NCBI GenBank assembly: GCA_047975025.1 | Contig: JBKECY010000015.1 | Coordinates: 1-64,000, forward strand | Origin: JBKECY01 sp047975025 | Lineage (GTDB): Bacteria; Bacillota; Clostridia; Lachnospirales; Lachnospiraceae | DNA: 64,000 nucleotides | Direction of reading: 5' to 3' | In this document: piece by piece, positions 34,101-44,536 of the stretch | Numbering within the stretch: position 1 is the first letter of the stretch | Layout: each line of letters starts with the position of its first letter | Program-made: the position numbers and the translations under genes | Notes under the pieces: generated by a model | Database searches by the model: none | The model's input: the letters and a program-made list of their open reading frames with translations, nothing else | What the model was told of the DNA's origin: nothing

Positions 34101-37100
34101 TTCATCCTCTATGATGGAAAATGTATAGTTCGGTACATCCGGATCTGCTGCGATCTTATCCCGATCTAAATCCTGCGGTAGTATTTCTCCTTCCTGATAA
34201 ACATTTTTCGGAAGTTCTTCAAGTGCGCCTTGCAGTCGTTCAACAAAATCAAAATCATCCTCTTCATTTACCAGAGCGGTATATTTTGATTTTTTCCCAA
34301 AGAATCGTTCATCCCATACCATCTTCCCCAGCATCATTTCAGGATGTTCCAAATAATACTCATTTACCGGAATCTGATTTTCCGTTAATCCGGTAAAGGT
34401 CCAGATGGGTTCAGATATAGAAGGTTCCGCTTTTTTTTGAAAAAACAAAATATCACTGGTTACATCTGTGTTTGCATCTTTCCCAAATGTTTTTCCGGGC
34501 AGACGGACTGCTCCCAATAAATTCGCCTGTTCTGATAAAGCCTTACGCATACTGCTGTCTGCCTTGTCCAGCGTTCCTTTACTGGTTACAACAGCCATAA
34601 TTCCACCCGGTTTTAATAAATCCATACCTTTTGTTATAAAGTAATCATGAATTTTCAACTTTTTCTTTTTATACTTTGGGTCATACGGACGGAAATCGCC
34701 AAAAGGTACATTCCCTACCACCACGTCAAAACTGTTATCTTCAAATTCCGCTCTTTCAAATCCAGTCACTTCTATTTGAGCCGATGGATGCAAATAGGAA
34801 GCTATCTTCCCACTGATTGTGTCAATCTCAACACCGTGCAGCTCTGACTCCCGCAATTCTTCCGGCAGAGCATGATAAAAATTTCCTACTCCCATACCTG
34901 GTTCCAGTATTTTTCCTCTTTGAAAGCCAAACCCCTGTAATGCCTGATAAATGCCATGCATCACTTCTATTGGTGTATAAAAAGATGTGGTGGTGCTGGA
35001 GCGCGCCAGGCTATATTCCTCGTTATTTAATAATTCCTTTAATTCCCTGTATTCATGCTGCCATACTGTGTTTTTTGAGTTAAACGCATTGGATAGTCCG
35101 CCCCAGCCCACATACCTCGCCATAATCTCTTGTTCCTGAAAAGTAGCCGGCCTCCCTTCTGTTTCCAGCTTTTTAAGTATCTTAATTGCATCCACGTTAC
35201 ATTGATACCTGGTTTTGCTGCCGCCTTCCGGTAATTTCCAATCCCCTGGGTAATAAAAATCGACCGCAGGAGGTTTCGCCATATGGTTTTCATCCGTCTC
35301 TCTTCCTATGGTTTCCTCTATGGTTTCCTCTATGCTTTCCTCCGATGGTTCATCTATTCGCTTAATCGGCTCTTTCACTGAGCGTTCAGTAAATTCATGG
35401 TACAAATCAACTGCCTGTTTGCCGCAAAAAGCAAATCCATCCATTTTGCCCAATTCATATTCTTCCTGCGAAAGAAAGACATTCCGGTCAATCGCTTTCT
35501 GCATCCATAAAACAATTTCTTCATATAAGATAGGCTGTCCATAGTGATTTTCACTCTCGCTCTGATATTCGATACTTACCAGATTATCTTCTATTTGCAC
35601 CTGTACAGGTATTCCCTGTACGGACACCACCAGCTCTTTCACATGGTTTACTTCGGTCAGAAGGCATTGCAGAAATTCCACCTTTGCCTGTTTTGTTACC
35701 TCTTGTGTGAAAAGTTCATAAATAAGTGCCTGATATGGAACTACAGCCATAGAATTTTGTATCATTTCTGAAATCGCCCCCGTCCGAATATCATTATGAA
35801 AACGGTCTTCCTGATCGGCAGCGGTTTCGTTCTCAATCATCTCCTCCTGCTTTCCAGACGGAAACTGTATTTCTTCCTGCTCTAAAATGGAACGATATTG
35901 CTCCTGGAGTTTTTCAAACCATGGGAGTATCCCATACATTTTCTGCTGCTGTTTTATTATTTCTTTCTCATCATGGTAAGCAATACGGTTTTCTTCTACC
36001 AGGTGAGCAACAAAAAAGCCAAACGTATCCCAATCAAACGGTACATTTGTAAAACGTTCTTCCGGATCATTTAGCAAAGAAAACCGGACTCCTATCGCAT
36101 CTACGTAAAATTCATAGCATTCCTCCTGCATTCGTACCGTGTGGTATAAATTGGAATGGCTGCCCCCCTCCGTCATAAATTGGATCAGGAAGTCTCTCTT
36201 TTTTTCAGGCAGTTGATTTGTACTGTAGATTTTACACAGCATTTGTTTCAGTACATCCCCGTGTGCCATCTGTTCAAAATAGGTTTCCACAATCTGCAGA
36301 ACCCGCTCTTTTACTGCCTCTTCTGAATCCGGCGCTTCAGGTATCTCTTCCCCCTCTGATTTTTCTTCTTCATCCGTAGATAATTCCGAAACGGAGAGCA
36401 ATGGTAGATATTCTGCCCCTCGGATATAAGAGGAAATGCTATTTGCTATGTCGCCCCATTCCCAATATGCCTCATATAATCCCTCATCATCCGAACTCCA
36501 TAAAAGATACATTCCCCTCTGGTTTCCCTCAAAAGATAGATCTCCTGATAGATCCTTTTTTAAATCATTTCCATATACTTCATGCAGATATTCCTTTTGT
36601 TCTTCCAGGTTTTCATTATTGACGAAGAATGTGTAAATCTTTTGTTTCTGGTCAGGCAGCGTCATGTCAAACAGTATTTTATGTTTTATCTCTTCTGTAA
36701 GTTCTCCCAGCTTGATATCTGAGAATGAAAAAGGAACCGCCTCAGCGGTTCCCGTTTCTAATGGTTCTTCTTTACTTTCTACCTCACCTGGTGGATAAGA
36801 TCCTGAATGACCTGGCGTTCTGCTTCCATTTCCGCCTGCATCCGCAGGTTGGTCATCTGAAGCGTATCGTATGGGTTCGTGTTCTCTTTTTTCATCCACA
36901 TCTCCACGTACTCCTGTACGATTCTCTCGTGAAGTTCCTCCGCTTGTGTCTCTGCCTTCTGCATTTTGGGAAGAAGCATCCCCGTCAGAAGCAGCATCTC
37001 GTATCTCTCCTGGTCCGTTTCCTGTAAGTCCCTGGCCGCCATCCTTCCGTACCTGCCCAGCGTTGCCAGGACTTTGTTCTCGCTCATCCCGCTTTCCAAA

Positions 37101-37883
37101 ATTGGTAACTGTACGTCCCCTGTTTCCCTGTACTGAATCTCTGCCATAATATTGTCTCCTTTCCAGATCTATGTTTTTCATGGTTTTCGCTATTTCGAGT
37201 AGGACAGAACCGGATAATCTTGATATCATGCTGCCGGCCCGGTATAACACTTCCTCACTTTTGCAATTACGTATAAAAGATAAATCCAAATCCCGGTCTG
37301 TAATACCGCATCGGCTCTCTACCGCATAAAGTACACTGTCTGCTATCATCTTTGCAATCTCTGTTTCTTTTTCAGAAGCGGACGTGTCATTAGTCAGTGT
37401 CTTTAACAGCTGCAGCGCTTTTAAGTTCTCTTCCTCTGTCTCTATCATAAACCAAACATTTGTTCTTGTAAAGGCGCTTAATGCATTTTGGAACTTTTTT
37501 TCCTGTTCATAGATTTCAGGAAACAACTCTTTTGCCAGCTTTCTCCGATTTGTTCCATTTACCATCCAATCCCATGGTCTGTATCCTGGTCCCGCTGTAT
37601 CGGAGACATCATATACATGAGAAGCATTGCTGAATTGTCTGGATGGGAAAACTGCGATTCCTTTGCTCCCGCGCATAACCGGCCGGTCCACGAAACGCCA
37701 ATCGTCATATCCTGCCAGAATTGTAGCCTCTGGTCTTTGTTTAAACACCATACAGGTATTCAAATAATTCAAACTGTACACGCGCCCCATACATTTCAAG
37801 AACTGTTTCCAGGTTTCTTCTGATTCAAGTAATGACCGGGCAACTTCTTCATACAATTCCTGCACCTTTGTTATATGTGCCAT
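31125..37883 (-). CDS. Giant ArdC-like / N6-DNA methylase / SNF2-type helicase protein, exon 1
   Basis: Exon 1 encodes 2,253 residues from ATG 37883 (AAAGGAG before it); with exon 2 the protein is about 2,470 residues. Order of domains: ArdC-like N-terminus (YLNTCMVFKQRPEATILAGY); a low-complexity Gly/Arg/Asp linker near 270-380; a middle region of unknown fold; an N6-adenine methylase-like domain with EPGMGVGNF near 995 and NVPFGDF near 1060 (variant of NPPY); an SF2 helicase with Walker A HAVGAGKS near 1680, VDEAHTF near 1840 and motif VI EQREGRIIRHG near 2175. Such proteins are the longest genes of Tn1549-type elements and are thought to help DNA transfer or protect incoming DNA. It needs intron splicing to be complete. 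Confidence 0.9.
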
Positions 37884-37905
37884 TCTCATTCTCCTTTCCT
37901 TTTTG

Positions 37906-38472
37906 TTACCGCATCATCCCCATCTGAAACAAATCAAGCTGCCCTTTTTCTGGTTCTTCCTTCTCTTTTAACAATAATGCGCCCACATGTTCTCTGCAAT
38001 CTTTGAAGCTCTCCAGATAAGATTCCGGATTTTCGTGTCTCCGTAAGGACACAAAATCATTTTGCTGCAAGGCCATTTTCAACCCGACTGCATAGCCGGT
38101 TACATTTCTGATGCAGGTTTCCTTTTCTATCTTTTTGGAAAGACAATCCTGTATCTGACAAAGATATTGATAATCCTCGCTCTCTAAATACTTCTTATAG
38201 CTTTGCAGTGCATGATACCAAATCTCCCGGCTGCGGGCCATATAAGAGTCTGGCAGCACAGGCGGAATCGGCTGATAATATTGTTCTGTTAATTCCATTT
38301 CTGAAAGTTGTTTTTCCAGTTTTATCTTGTCCCCTGCAATATGCCCTCGTACTAAATTTAAGTTACAGCCATCCGCCCAGGTTGGATCTCTCCCACCTTT
38401 TTCAAATAATTCCTGCCACCTTGCGTAATCGCTTTTTAGTTCTGCTACCACATCTTTTTCTATTTTCTTCAT
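37906..38472 (-). CDS. Conserved protein of the conjugative element, 188 residues
   Basis: I chose ATG 38472 (AAGGAAGG before it); the frame is open to 38526. The protein contains WADGCNLNLVRGHIAGDK, a segment I associate with conjugative-element proteins but cannot name, followed by helices rich in Tyr, Glu and Lys and ending GQLDLFQMGMMR, similar to a sliding-clamp binding motif (QLDLF). It lies 22 bases before the giant helicase gene. Function unknown; the QxDLF tail suggests contact with DNA polymerase clamp, which is inference. Confidence 0.6.
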   Translation of the reverse strand: MKKIEKDVVAELKSDYARWQELFEKGGRDPTWADGCNLNLVRGHIAGDKIKLEKQLSEMELTEQYYQPIPPVLPDSYMARSREIWYHALQSYKKYLESEDYQYLCQIQDCLSKKIEKETCIRNVTGYAVGLKMALQQNDFVSLRRHENPESYLESFKDCREHVGALLLKEKEEPEKGQLDLFQMGMMR

Positions 38473-38494
38473 AGAATTACCTTCCTTTTTCTCT

Positions 38495-38677
38495 TTACAA
38501 AATGATCTCTTTACATTGAAAATCACGATTTAAAAAATCCACCGCATCTAAGACTATTTTCCCCGCATAATAATCCGCTTTTACACTCTCCAAAGCCTCA
38601 AGTTCACTATCAGCCTTACATTTTATTTTCCTCACTAACAATTCTTTAATGAATACCTCAAATTCTTTGCTTTCCAT
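38495..38677 (-). CDS. Small conserved element protein, 60 residues
   Basis: ATG 38677 is preceded by AGAAAGGAATGT. The sequence begins MESKEFEVFIKELLVRKIKC and ends FLNRDFQCKEIIL. It is mostly helical with no recognisable motif. It starts just before the stop of the NlpC/P60 gene (38688), so translation is probably coupled. Confidence 0.6.
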   Translation of the reverse strand: MESKEFEVFIKELLVRKIKCKADSELEALESVKADYYAGKIVLDAVDFLNRDFQCKEIIL

Positions 38678-38687
38678 ACATTCCTTT

Positions 38688-40751
38688 CTATTTTCCCATA
38701 CTCGGACGCCCATAGAGTCCTATATTGGACGGTCTTAGTGGATCGTTCACAACACCTCTGGTCGGACTTGACGCATGAACCATCCTTCCATTTCCAATAT
38801 AAATTGCCACATGCGAAATATTTCTAAATTGCCCATTAGTCTCATAAGAATAAAAAATAAGGTCTCCTGGCTCCAATGCATCTACCGTTACTTCCAGTCC
38901 GTGCGAAACTATGTATTGTCCCTGTGTGGATGCAATATCCGGCAATTCTACCCCAAACTCTCGATAGAGTCTTTGAACCAGCGAACTACAATCATAAGCG
39001 TCCGGTGCATAGCGGTCTGCCTGGCTATACCGGTATCCGACTTTTGTCAGTGCCAGATTTGCCACATCACTTCCTACACCAAAGGAAGGAATTTCATCCA
39101 GAAAGCCCTCACTCATAACCTCCCGTAGAAGATCTTCTTGTTCGTCCGTTAGTTTACCCAGCTTGATATAATCCTCATAATTTAAGTTTTTCACAAAATT
39201 CCCTTGTTTGGTAACCGTAATCTCATTTTCATCTCCATCCGCAAGAAACGCCTCAAATGTCTGGTGCCCCCATGCAGATGCTGTAGCATGGTCTCCACAA
39301 AACACATCAAACTGAACGCCAAACTGATCAAAAGCTCCTGTATCCTCTACCTTGTACTCAATTCCATTCATAATAATCTTAGTTCCCATTGGTACAAAGG
39401 GATTACTTGCATCCACAGCAAGTGTATGCTCTGCTGTGGGCATGACACCGCTGGCCGTTGGACCTCCCGCCCATTTTCCGCAGCAAATACTGCACTGACA
39501 GTAACCGCTTGTGACCACGTTTCCTAATGACTGGCCCGCCTTAATCGTTGTGGTAATCGTGGTGTTTTCATAGCTGTTCATTTCATCGAAAATCTCTTTC
39601 AGATACTTTTTATGCTTCTCATCCATATCCACACCCATATCCCCGGTGCCATACTGCACCATATATACCATAAGCGTGTCCATATAATTACTCACATAAT
39701 TTCCGTCCTGATTATGTAGGTATTCAATCGTGCCGCCTTCATTTGCTCCCAAGCTGGTATTGAAATCGGTGTAATATCCACTTAATACCGTCCTTATGGT
39801 ATCATTGTCAGACGGTGCCGGCATAAATGCAGCTACCGGTGAGGCATAAAATAGCATGGCTATGATGACCACGGGGATTGCCACCGTAAGAAGAAGTCCA
39901 AAGAGCGGAGCCAGTAAAATACCTAAAAATTTGACCACTTTTAGCATAATAACAGAGGCTTTCATTTTAGCCATATCCTTTGCCACCTGCAGCAAACTAT
40001 CTTGTCCGCCCGATCCAGTAAGCTTGTTTAGCATGTACTGCATCTGTCTTTGCCGGATTGCTTTCTTTCTCTGATTTCCTGCAATCTTCTTTTTGCTCTG
40101 ATTCAACTCCTTTTTGAACCTCTTACTGGTAATCTTTCCGTCAGCCTGCTTAATCTTTAACTTTTTTTCTTCTCTTTGATACTTTCCCTTATCTGAAAAC
40201 ACCTGCGCAGGTCTGGCTGCTGTTTCCATGACATGCAATGCCTCATTTGCTTCTTCGCCTCCTTCTACCTGCGTAAGGACTGCAGCTCCCCCTTTTCTCA
40301 CTCCCTGAACAGCAATCTTTTTTCCTCTGCTTTGTGGATTTGGGGATTTCTGTGCTGCTTGCAGCTTTACAGATCTAAACGCTTGATTTCTTTTATACTT
40401 ATCTTTTGCTGCTTCATTACTAAAAGAAAATGCATCTTTTAAACTCTCTTCCGGCGATTGCACCGAATCCCTTATTTTCATATGCTCTTTTTCTGCTGAT
40501 TTAAAAAGCGCCTGTTTTCTTCTCCTCTGATCGTTATACACCTGATAACGTCCATTTTTAAGTTTAGGTGTTTTCAGCTTACCTTGATAGCTACGTTTTC
40601 TATTTCCTAAAATATCTGCTTTGGGCTTTGCATGAAATACCGCTTTCACAGGTTTTTTTGAAACTACAAACTTCCTCTTATGTACAGAAATCTCCATCTG
40701 CTTTTTAAATTTAAGTTCCGGCTCTTTTTGTTTAACAATTTTTAATTCCAT
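38688..40751 (-). CDS. Conjugation cell-wall hydrolase: 3D domain plus NlpC/P60
   Basis: The 687-residue protein starts with about 250 basic, cytoplasmic residues, then a transmembrane helix (LLAPLFGLLLTVAIPVVIIA), then outside domains. A 3D/RlpA-like domain (SGYCQCSICCGKWAGGPTAS, with DTGAFDQFG) is followed by NlpC/P60 with catalytic C588 (YDCSSLVQRL) and H647 (SHVAIYIG). It should cut peptidoglycan to open a path for the transfer channel, like VirB1/TcpG proteins. The long Lys/Arg-rich N-terminus may bind the coupling complex or DNA. The gene is well supported by AGGGGGCGGCT before ATG 40751. Confidence 0.9.
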   Translation of the reverse strand: MELKIVKQKEPELKFKKQMEISVHKRKFVVSKKPVKAVFHAKPKADILGNRKRSYQGKLKTPKLKNGRYQVYNDQRRRKQALFKSAEKEHMKIRDSVQSPEESLKDAFSFSNEAAKDKYKRNQAFRSVKLQAAQKSPNPQSRGKKIAVQGVRKGGAAVLTQVEGGEEANEALHVMETAARPAQVFSDKGKYQREEKKLKIKQADGKITSKRFKKELNQSKKKIAGNQRKKAIRQRQMQYMLNKLTGSGGQDSLLQVAKDMAKMKASVIMLKVVKFLGILLAPLFGLLLTVAIPVVIIAMLFYASPVAAFMPAPSDNDTIRTVLSGYYTDFNTSLGANEGGTIEYLHNQDGNYVSNYMDTLMVYMVQYGTGDMGVDMDEKHKKYLKEIFDEMNSYENTTITTTIKAGQSLGNVVTSGYCQCSICCGKWAGGPTASGVMPTAEHTLAVDASNPFVPMGTKIIMNGIEYKVEDTGAFDQFGVQFDVFCGDHATASAWGHQTFEAFLADGDENEITVTKQGNFVKNLNYEDYIKLGKLTDEQEDLLREVMSEGFLDEIPSFGVGSDVANLALTKVGYRYSQADRYAPDAYDCSSLVQRLYREFGVELPDIASTQGQYIVSHGLEVTVDALEPGDLIFYSYETNGQFRNISHVAIYIGNGRMVHASSPTRGVVNDPLRPSNIGLYGRPSMGK

Positions 40752-40762
40752 AGCCGCCCCCT

Positions 40763-41278
40763 CTAGGATTCCATTCGTTCCACTGCATACCAGATACTTT
40801 CAAACAAATAACCAGGAGTGCCTGTGCTGCTTGGATATGCTTCGGTTTCCGGCATATGATGATGCGGCTCTGCTCTATTTTCCAGTGCCTTATATACATC
40901 CGCTAGATTACCGTCAAATCTCATATAGTCATCTTCCGTAAACATATAATGTTCACTGAAGATAACGGTTTCCAATTCGTTGCGGTCAATAAGCCGGTCA
41001 ATATCTTCCGGGGATAGCGGCGGCCCCATGCGGCTATACGCCTCTTCATTTAAAATAGAAAACTGATACATATCCTGCTGTTCCGGTAAAATTTTCTGCA
41101 CATCCTTTCCGTAAAACAAAAAAATGGCATTTGCGGTTAATAGCGCAAATACCATTATCTCTTCATTGACTTTATGTGCTTCTGCCTCGGACTGGTACTC
41201 CACCCAATCCGGCATTTTAAGCTCCAGCTCCCATGCCTCATATTGCAGGCCAAAGCTGATTTGATATGTTGCTTTGAT
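40763..41278 (-). CDS. Conjugation-module protein, probable ATC start
   Basis: The frame is protein-like from ATC 41278 (IKATYQISFGLQYEAWELEL) and AAGGAGGTG lies exactly five bases upstream, but no ATG, GTG or TTG occurs between the upstream in-frame stop and ATG 41215. The 150-residue part from ATG 41215 lacks the strong site. The protein (171 residues from ATC) has a region on LSPEDIDRLIDRNELETVIF and a Tyr/Glu-rich end. I do not recognise it. Either the start codon is non-canonical or an original ATG has mutated and a shorter product is made. Confidence 0.6.
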   Translation of the reverse strand: MKATYQISFGLQYEAWELELKMPDWVEYQSEAEAHKVNEEIMVFALLTANAIFLFYGKDVQKILPEQQDMYQFSILNEEAYSRMGPPLSPEDIDRLIDRNELETVIFSEHYMFTEDDYMRFDGNLADVYKALENRAEPHHHMPETEAYPSSTGTPGYLFESIWYAVERMES

Positions 41279-41282
41279 GTTC

Positions 41283-42200
41283 TCACCTCCTTATAACCTT
41301 TCTTTCATAGTCAGACTGCAATTCATTGGTATCTTCCTGAAAATGCAGCTCACATTGACCGGGAATATTGGTATCTTCCATCCACCAGCGAAAGACTGCA
41401 TCTGCATCAGTCCATCCCCGAGCGTTATTCTTCCCTTCCAGTTTCCGCACTTCAAGCATTTTTTTAAATGCCTGCCTGTAAGCCCGCTCATAGGTTGGAA
41501 AAAGAGAAAATTCATAATATCTCTGCTTTCCAGCCATTGGACAGCCAATACACCCTACTCTAAAGAATCCCATTTCATAAAGTGGATTCACCAAAATATG
41601 CTCTGCATGAATGTATTCCCAAACATCCCTGTCCTCCCAATCCACAATCGGATTACAGAGATGTTTTCCTTTGATCTGGCAAGCTTCAAATAATTGTCTC
41701 CGGTCATCATTATCATTATTTAGAATGATTTTTTTATTTTTATTCGCCCTGAAATTCTCATATATTCCCCTGTTAGCCTTTCTTTTCCGGCTTTCTGCCC
41801 ACCTGACTCCCGTGGTAATGAATCGGTTGGCCCCGCCCCCTTCCTTCAACACCTCACAACAATATCTTGCCACGCGTGTAGGCGGTATCTTTTTTAACGG
41901 GATAAGGTTCCACATACTGATTCTTTGTCCCTTATAATGTGGCGTATTAATACTGCATCGGACCCCCGCCATTTCAGCTTCACGAAAACGGGCTCTGATG
42001 TAATAAATGGTTTGGGGAGCATCCGCTGTCGTCAGATTGTGCATTAGTTCATATGGCACACCGGCACGTCTTGTTAACTCTCTGCAAACGGCACTGTCTT
42101 TGCCCCCGCTGTCAGTTACAATCAACGGTTGTCCATAATATTTTAAGGACATTTCACTGGCTGCTTTAATTCGTTCGATTGCTATCTTTTCTAAATCCAT
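41283..42200 (-). CDS. PAPS reductase-like protein (PP-loop ATPase family)
   Basis: The 305-residue protein has the PP-loop SGGKDSAVC near residue 34 and a cysteine-rich tail (VARYCCEVLKEGG and FRVGCIGCPMAGK), as in phosphoadenosine phosphosulfate reductases and their DndC-like relatives. Conjugative elements often carry this family; the reaction there is unknown and may be tRNA or DNA sulfur chemistry. ATG 42200 has no clear ribosome binding site; a 17-codon frame from GTG 42253 behind AAAGGAG ends at a TAG overlapping this ATG, so translation may be coupled. The next gene's ribosome binding site overlaps its end. Confidence 0.85.
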   Translation of the reverse strand: MDLEKIAIERIKAASEMSLKYYGQPLIVTDSGGKDSAVCRELTRRAGVPYELMHNLTTADAPQTIYYIRARFREAEMAGVRCSINTPHYKGQRISMWNLIPLKKIPPTRVARYCCEVLKEGGGANRFITTGVRWAESRKRKANRGIYENFRANKNKKIILNNDNDDRRQLFEACQIKGKHLCNPIVDWEDRDVWEYIHAEHILVNPLYEMGFFRVGCIGCPMAGKQRYYEFSLFPTYERAYRQAFKKMLEVRKLEGKNNARGWTDADAVFRWWMEDTNIPGQCELHFQEDTNELQSDYERKVIRR

Positions 42201-42268
42201 GGACAAAAGGAGCGAAGATATCTTTTACCTGGCCAGAACTCCACCTCCTTTCGTTTTGTTTTCATGTA

Positions 42269-43213
42269 TTATAATGTCATTTCTATAGCTTCTCTGTTTT
42301 GATTCTTCATCTCATACTTTTCTTGATACTGCCTGATATCCGGCATCTTTGGTAATTCTCCTCCATAATTTAACGCCTCACGGCTTTTTCTAATAAAAGA
42401 AAATACGTCCTTCTGGTATTGGCAGCGTGCTTCATGGTGTTCCGGTTCTAAACACATGGTCTTGTTCAGTTTCCATTCTTCTATCAGTGCCTTTTCAATT
42501 TCTGCCAGATTACAAAAATATTGCAGTGTTGGCAGCAATTCTTCCCGCACATACTTACAATTATCTGCGATTTCCGATGCTTCATTTTGTGGCAGTAAGC
42601 GCAGATACTCCCGACCCTCTATTCTTTTCAGATAATAGTTTTGATGTGCTTCTATATGACAAAACAAGTTCCCTTCGCCCATTCCCAAATCCTGCCTGCC
42701 ATGGTAAGAACATAATTTACCTTCTCTTAGGTACATAATACAAAAGTATGTTTTGTTGCACCCCAGATCTGGTCTGTTTTTTCGTCTGGCATACTGTTCA
42801 TAATCCAATTCACCAAATAGTAAAACCGCTTCTTTCAATGCCAGGATCTCCCCCGCCTCCAGCTTTGGGCTTTCGCAAAAATCAATATATACAAAAGGCT
42901 CCATGTTGTAAGGCATTTTCATCTCCCCTTCTTTCAGGATTTGTAATAACTGTAGTGTTTCTTGTGACAGTTCCTGGCTTTTAAGCGTCTGCCCAAAGGA
43001 GAGCCATTTGCATATATCCTCTTTTCCCTGATCCACCAGAAGCTGCATTGCTATTTTGCTTTTGTGCTTTTCCTCCTCCGGGTAAAAAGATGCATATCCG
43101 TCCGGATCCATTTTCTTTTGCAGCCGGTTGATTCTTTCTGCTATTTCCAGCACATCGATCCCGCCATATGGATTTTTCTTTTCATCCGTATCATTCCCCT
43201 CCTTTTCTTCCAT
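42269..43213 (-). CDS. Conserved conjugative-element protein, 314 residues
   Basis: I do not recognise the family. The protein is acidic, with a segment FVYIDFCESPKLEAGEILAL and a Cys/His-rich mid-part (NLFCHIEAHQNYYLKR). ATG 43213 opens the frame but has no ribosome binding site; eight codons later AAAAGGAGGGG is followed at proper spacing by ACG 43189, so the real start may be that ACG. It follows the HepT gene by 50 bases and precedes the PAPS reductase-like gene. Confidence 0.55.
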   Translation of the reverse strand: MEEKEGNDTDEKKNPYGGIDVLEIAERINRLQKKMDPDGYASFYPEEEKHKSKIAMQLLVDQGKEDICKWLSFGQTLKSQELSQETLQLLQILKEGEMKMPYNMEPFVYIDFCESPKLEAGEILALKEAVLLFGELDYEQYARRKNRPDLGCNKTYFCIMYLREGKLCSYHGRQDLGMGEGNLFCHIEAHQNYYLKRIEGREYLRLLPQNEASEIADNCKYVREELLPTLQYFCNLAEIEKALIEEWKLNKTMCLEPEHHEARCQYQKDVFSFIRKSREALNYGGELPKMPDIRQYQEKYEMKNQNREAIEMTL

Positions 43214-43263
43214 TAAAAAAGCACTACCGACCAGCGATAATGCTTTCCTGCTTCAATAGATTT

Positions 43264-43668
43264 CTATTGCTCTTCCCATTTTTCCTCCAAGTAAGGTTTT
43301 AACGTACTCATAATCTTTTCAGCTTTTTCTAACTGTTCCTTGGCCTGCTCTCTGGATATTACCACAAAATCCTGATAATCGGCTTTTTCTCTTAACCGAT
43401 ATGCTGTATCTATCATTTTTGAAATACTTTTATCAAAGATTCCCGCTTTGACATAGGTTCGGTTAAAATAAGAAATCACACCCGAATGTTTACTTGAATC
43501 AAACTGATCTAATGCGGTTACAGAACGCAGCGCATGAAAAATTGCATAATAAGAACGGTTTACAGAAGCCTTGAATTTCTTGTTCTGCAACAGCACTTGT
43601 GCGCAAGCCAAATCTTCCTCTGCACTCTCAAAACGGTACTTTGACAGGTCATTTAAGCTGCCTTCCAT
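43264..43668 (-). CDS. hepT: HEPN toxin HepT
   Basis: A 134-residue all-helical HEPN protein with the active RxxxxxxH motif in NRSYYAIFHAL, flanked by RFESAEEDLACAQVLL and a C-terminal helical bundle. HEPN proteins of this type are RNA-cleaving toxins held inactive, often by AMPylation from the partner MntA. ATG 43668 overlaps the mntA stop (43653) by 16 bases, the usual pairing order. It is tucked in the conjugation operon and probably stabilises the element by addiction. The frame is open to 43722 upstream, inside mntA. Confidence 0.88.
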   Translation of the reverse strand: MEGSLNDLSKYRFESAEEDLACAQVLLQNKKFKASVNRSYYAIFHALRSVTALDQFDSSKHSGVISYFNRTYVKAGIFDKSISKMIDTAYRLREKADYQDFVVISREQAKEQLEKAEKIMSTLKPYLEEKWEEQ

Positions 43669-43979
43669 AATACGACCCCTTCCTGTGTCACATTCTGATA
43701 AAAGGGTGTTACTTTCTGCCATTTGCAGAATAAATCATAATCAATATCAATCACAGAGAACACCTTGTCATATTCCAGATTCATATCCACAATAAAATCT
43801 GACAGCTTCTCCTCTGTATCCTTATCCAAATTCCCCTGCATCAAAATAGCCACGTCAACATCGGAGTCCTCGGCATTGGTACCTCTGGCTGTAGAGCCAT
43901 ACAAAATAATGCTCACTACCTTGTTGTCGATAATTTTAAGAATTCCATCGACTAATTCCGTCAAAACTTTCTCGTTCAT
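43653..43979 (-). CDS. mntA: MntA nucleotidyltransferase antitoxin
   Basis: The 108-residue minimal nucleotidyltransferase shows the family motif GSTARGTNAEDSDVDVAIL, with both aspartates of DxD. It neutralises HepT by adding AMP units near its active site. GGGAGGA precedes ATG 43979. It lies upstream of hepT with overlapping ends, and 65 bases after the RadC-like gene, so it belongs to the same leftward transcript but could also have its own promoter. Confidence 0.88.
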   Translation of the reverse strand: MNEKVLTELVDGILKIIDNKVVSIILYGSTARGTNAEDSDVDVAILMQGNLDKDTEEKLSDFIVDMNLEYDKVFSVIDIDYDLFCKWQKVTPFYQNVTQEGVVLWKAA

Positions 43980-44044
43980 AGGCGTCCTCCCTTCTGCTTT
44001 CTATTATACCCATCCAAAGAGAAAGCGTCAACGTTCTTCCCTCA

Positions 44045-44536
44045 TTATCTGGATTTTTCCTGCACAAGCGGTTTCTCCGCCACACAAGAATAGTTCTTGT
44101 AATTAATCCTGCTGTTTCTTTTGAAACTATACATTTTATCAATCCCGAAAATAATATGATCGACTACCGGTATGCCCAGCAGTGCCCCACACTCCTCCAG
44201 CCTTTTTGTGATGTTTATATCTTCCCGGCTTGGGCTGGGATCTCCTGACGGGTGGTTATGGATTAGCAGCACACCCGCCGCATTCGCCAAAATAGCCGAT
44301 TTATATACTTCCCTTGGCTCCACAAATACAGCATTTAAAGAGCCCATGCTTACAATATTCATATTAATAACCTGATTTTTTGTCCGCAAATTCAAGATAC
44401 AGAAAAGTTCCCGGTCATATTTTTGAAGTTCTTCTCCGATAACCTCTATTACATCTTCCGGTGTGGATATTGCTTTTTTACTGTACAATGGCGGGTCTTC
44501 CACAAGCCGGATGCTGACCAATTTTAATTCATTCGT
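44045..44536 (-). CDS. RadC-like JAB/MPN protein, probable ACG start
   Basis: The protein carries the metal-binding JAMM motif HNHPSGDPSPSRED with the upstream glutamate in FVEPREVYKSAIL. RadC-like proteins of mobile elements have unproven roles, perhaps peptidase or DNA maintenance. The natural start appears to be ACG 44536, giving (M)NELKLVSIRLVEDPPLY, behind GGAGGAGG with a six-base spacer; the only canonical codon is TTG 44521, 21 bases from that site. 164 residues from ACG. The small gene before it ends inside this start (ends at 44529). Confidence 0.8.
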   Translation of the reverse strand, partial: TNELKLVSIRLVEDPPLYSKKAISTPEDVIEVIGEELQKYDRELFCILNLRTKNQVINMNIVSMGSLNAVFVEPREVYKSAILANAAGVLLIHNHPSGDPSPSREDINITKRLEECGALLGIPVVDHIIFGIDKMYSFKRNSRINYKNYSCVAEKPLVQEKSR

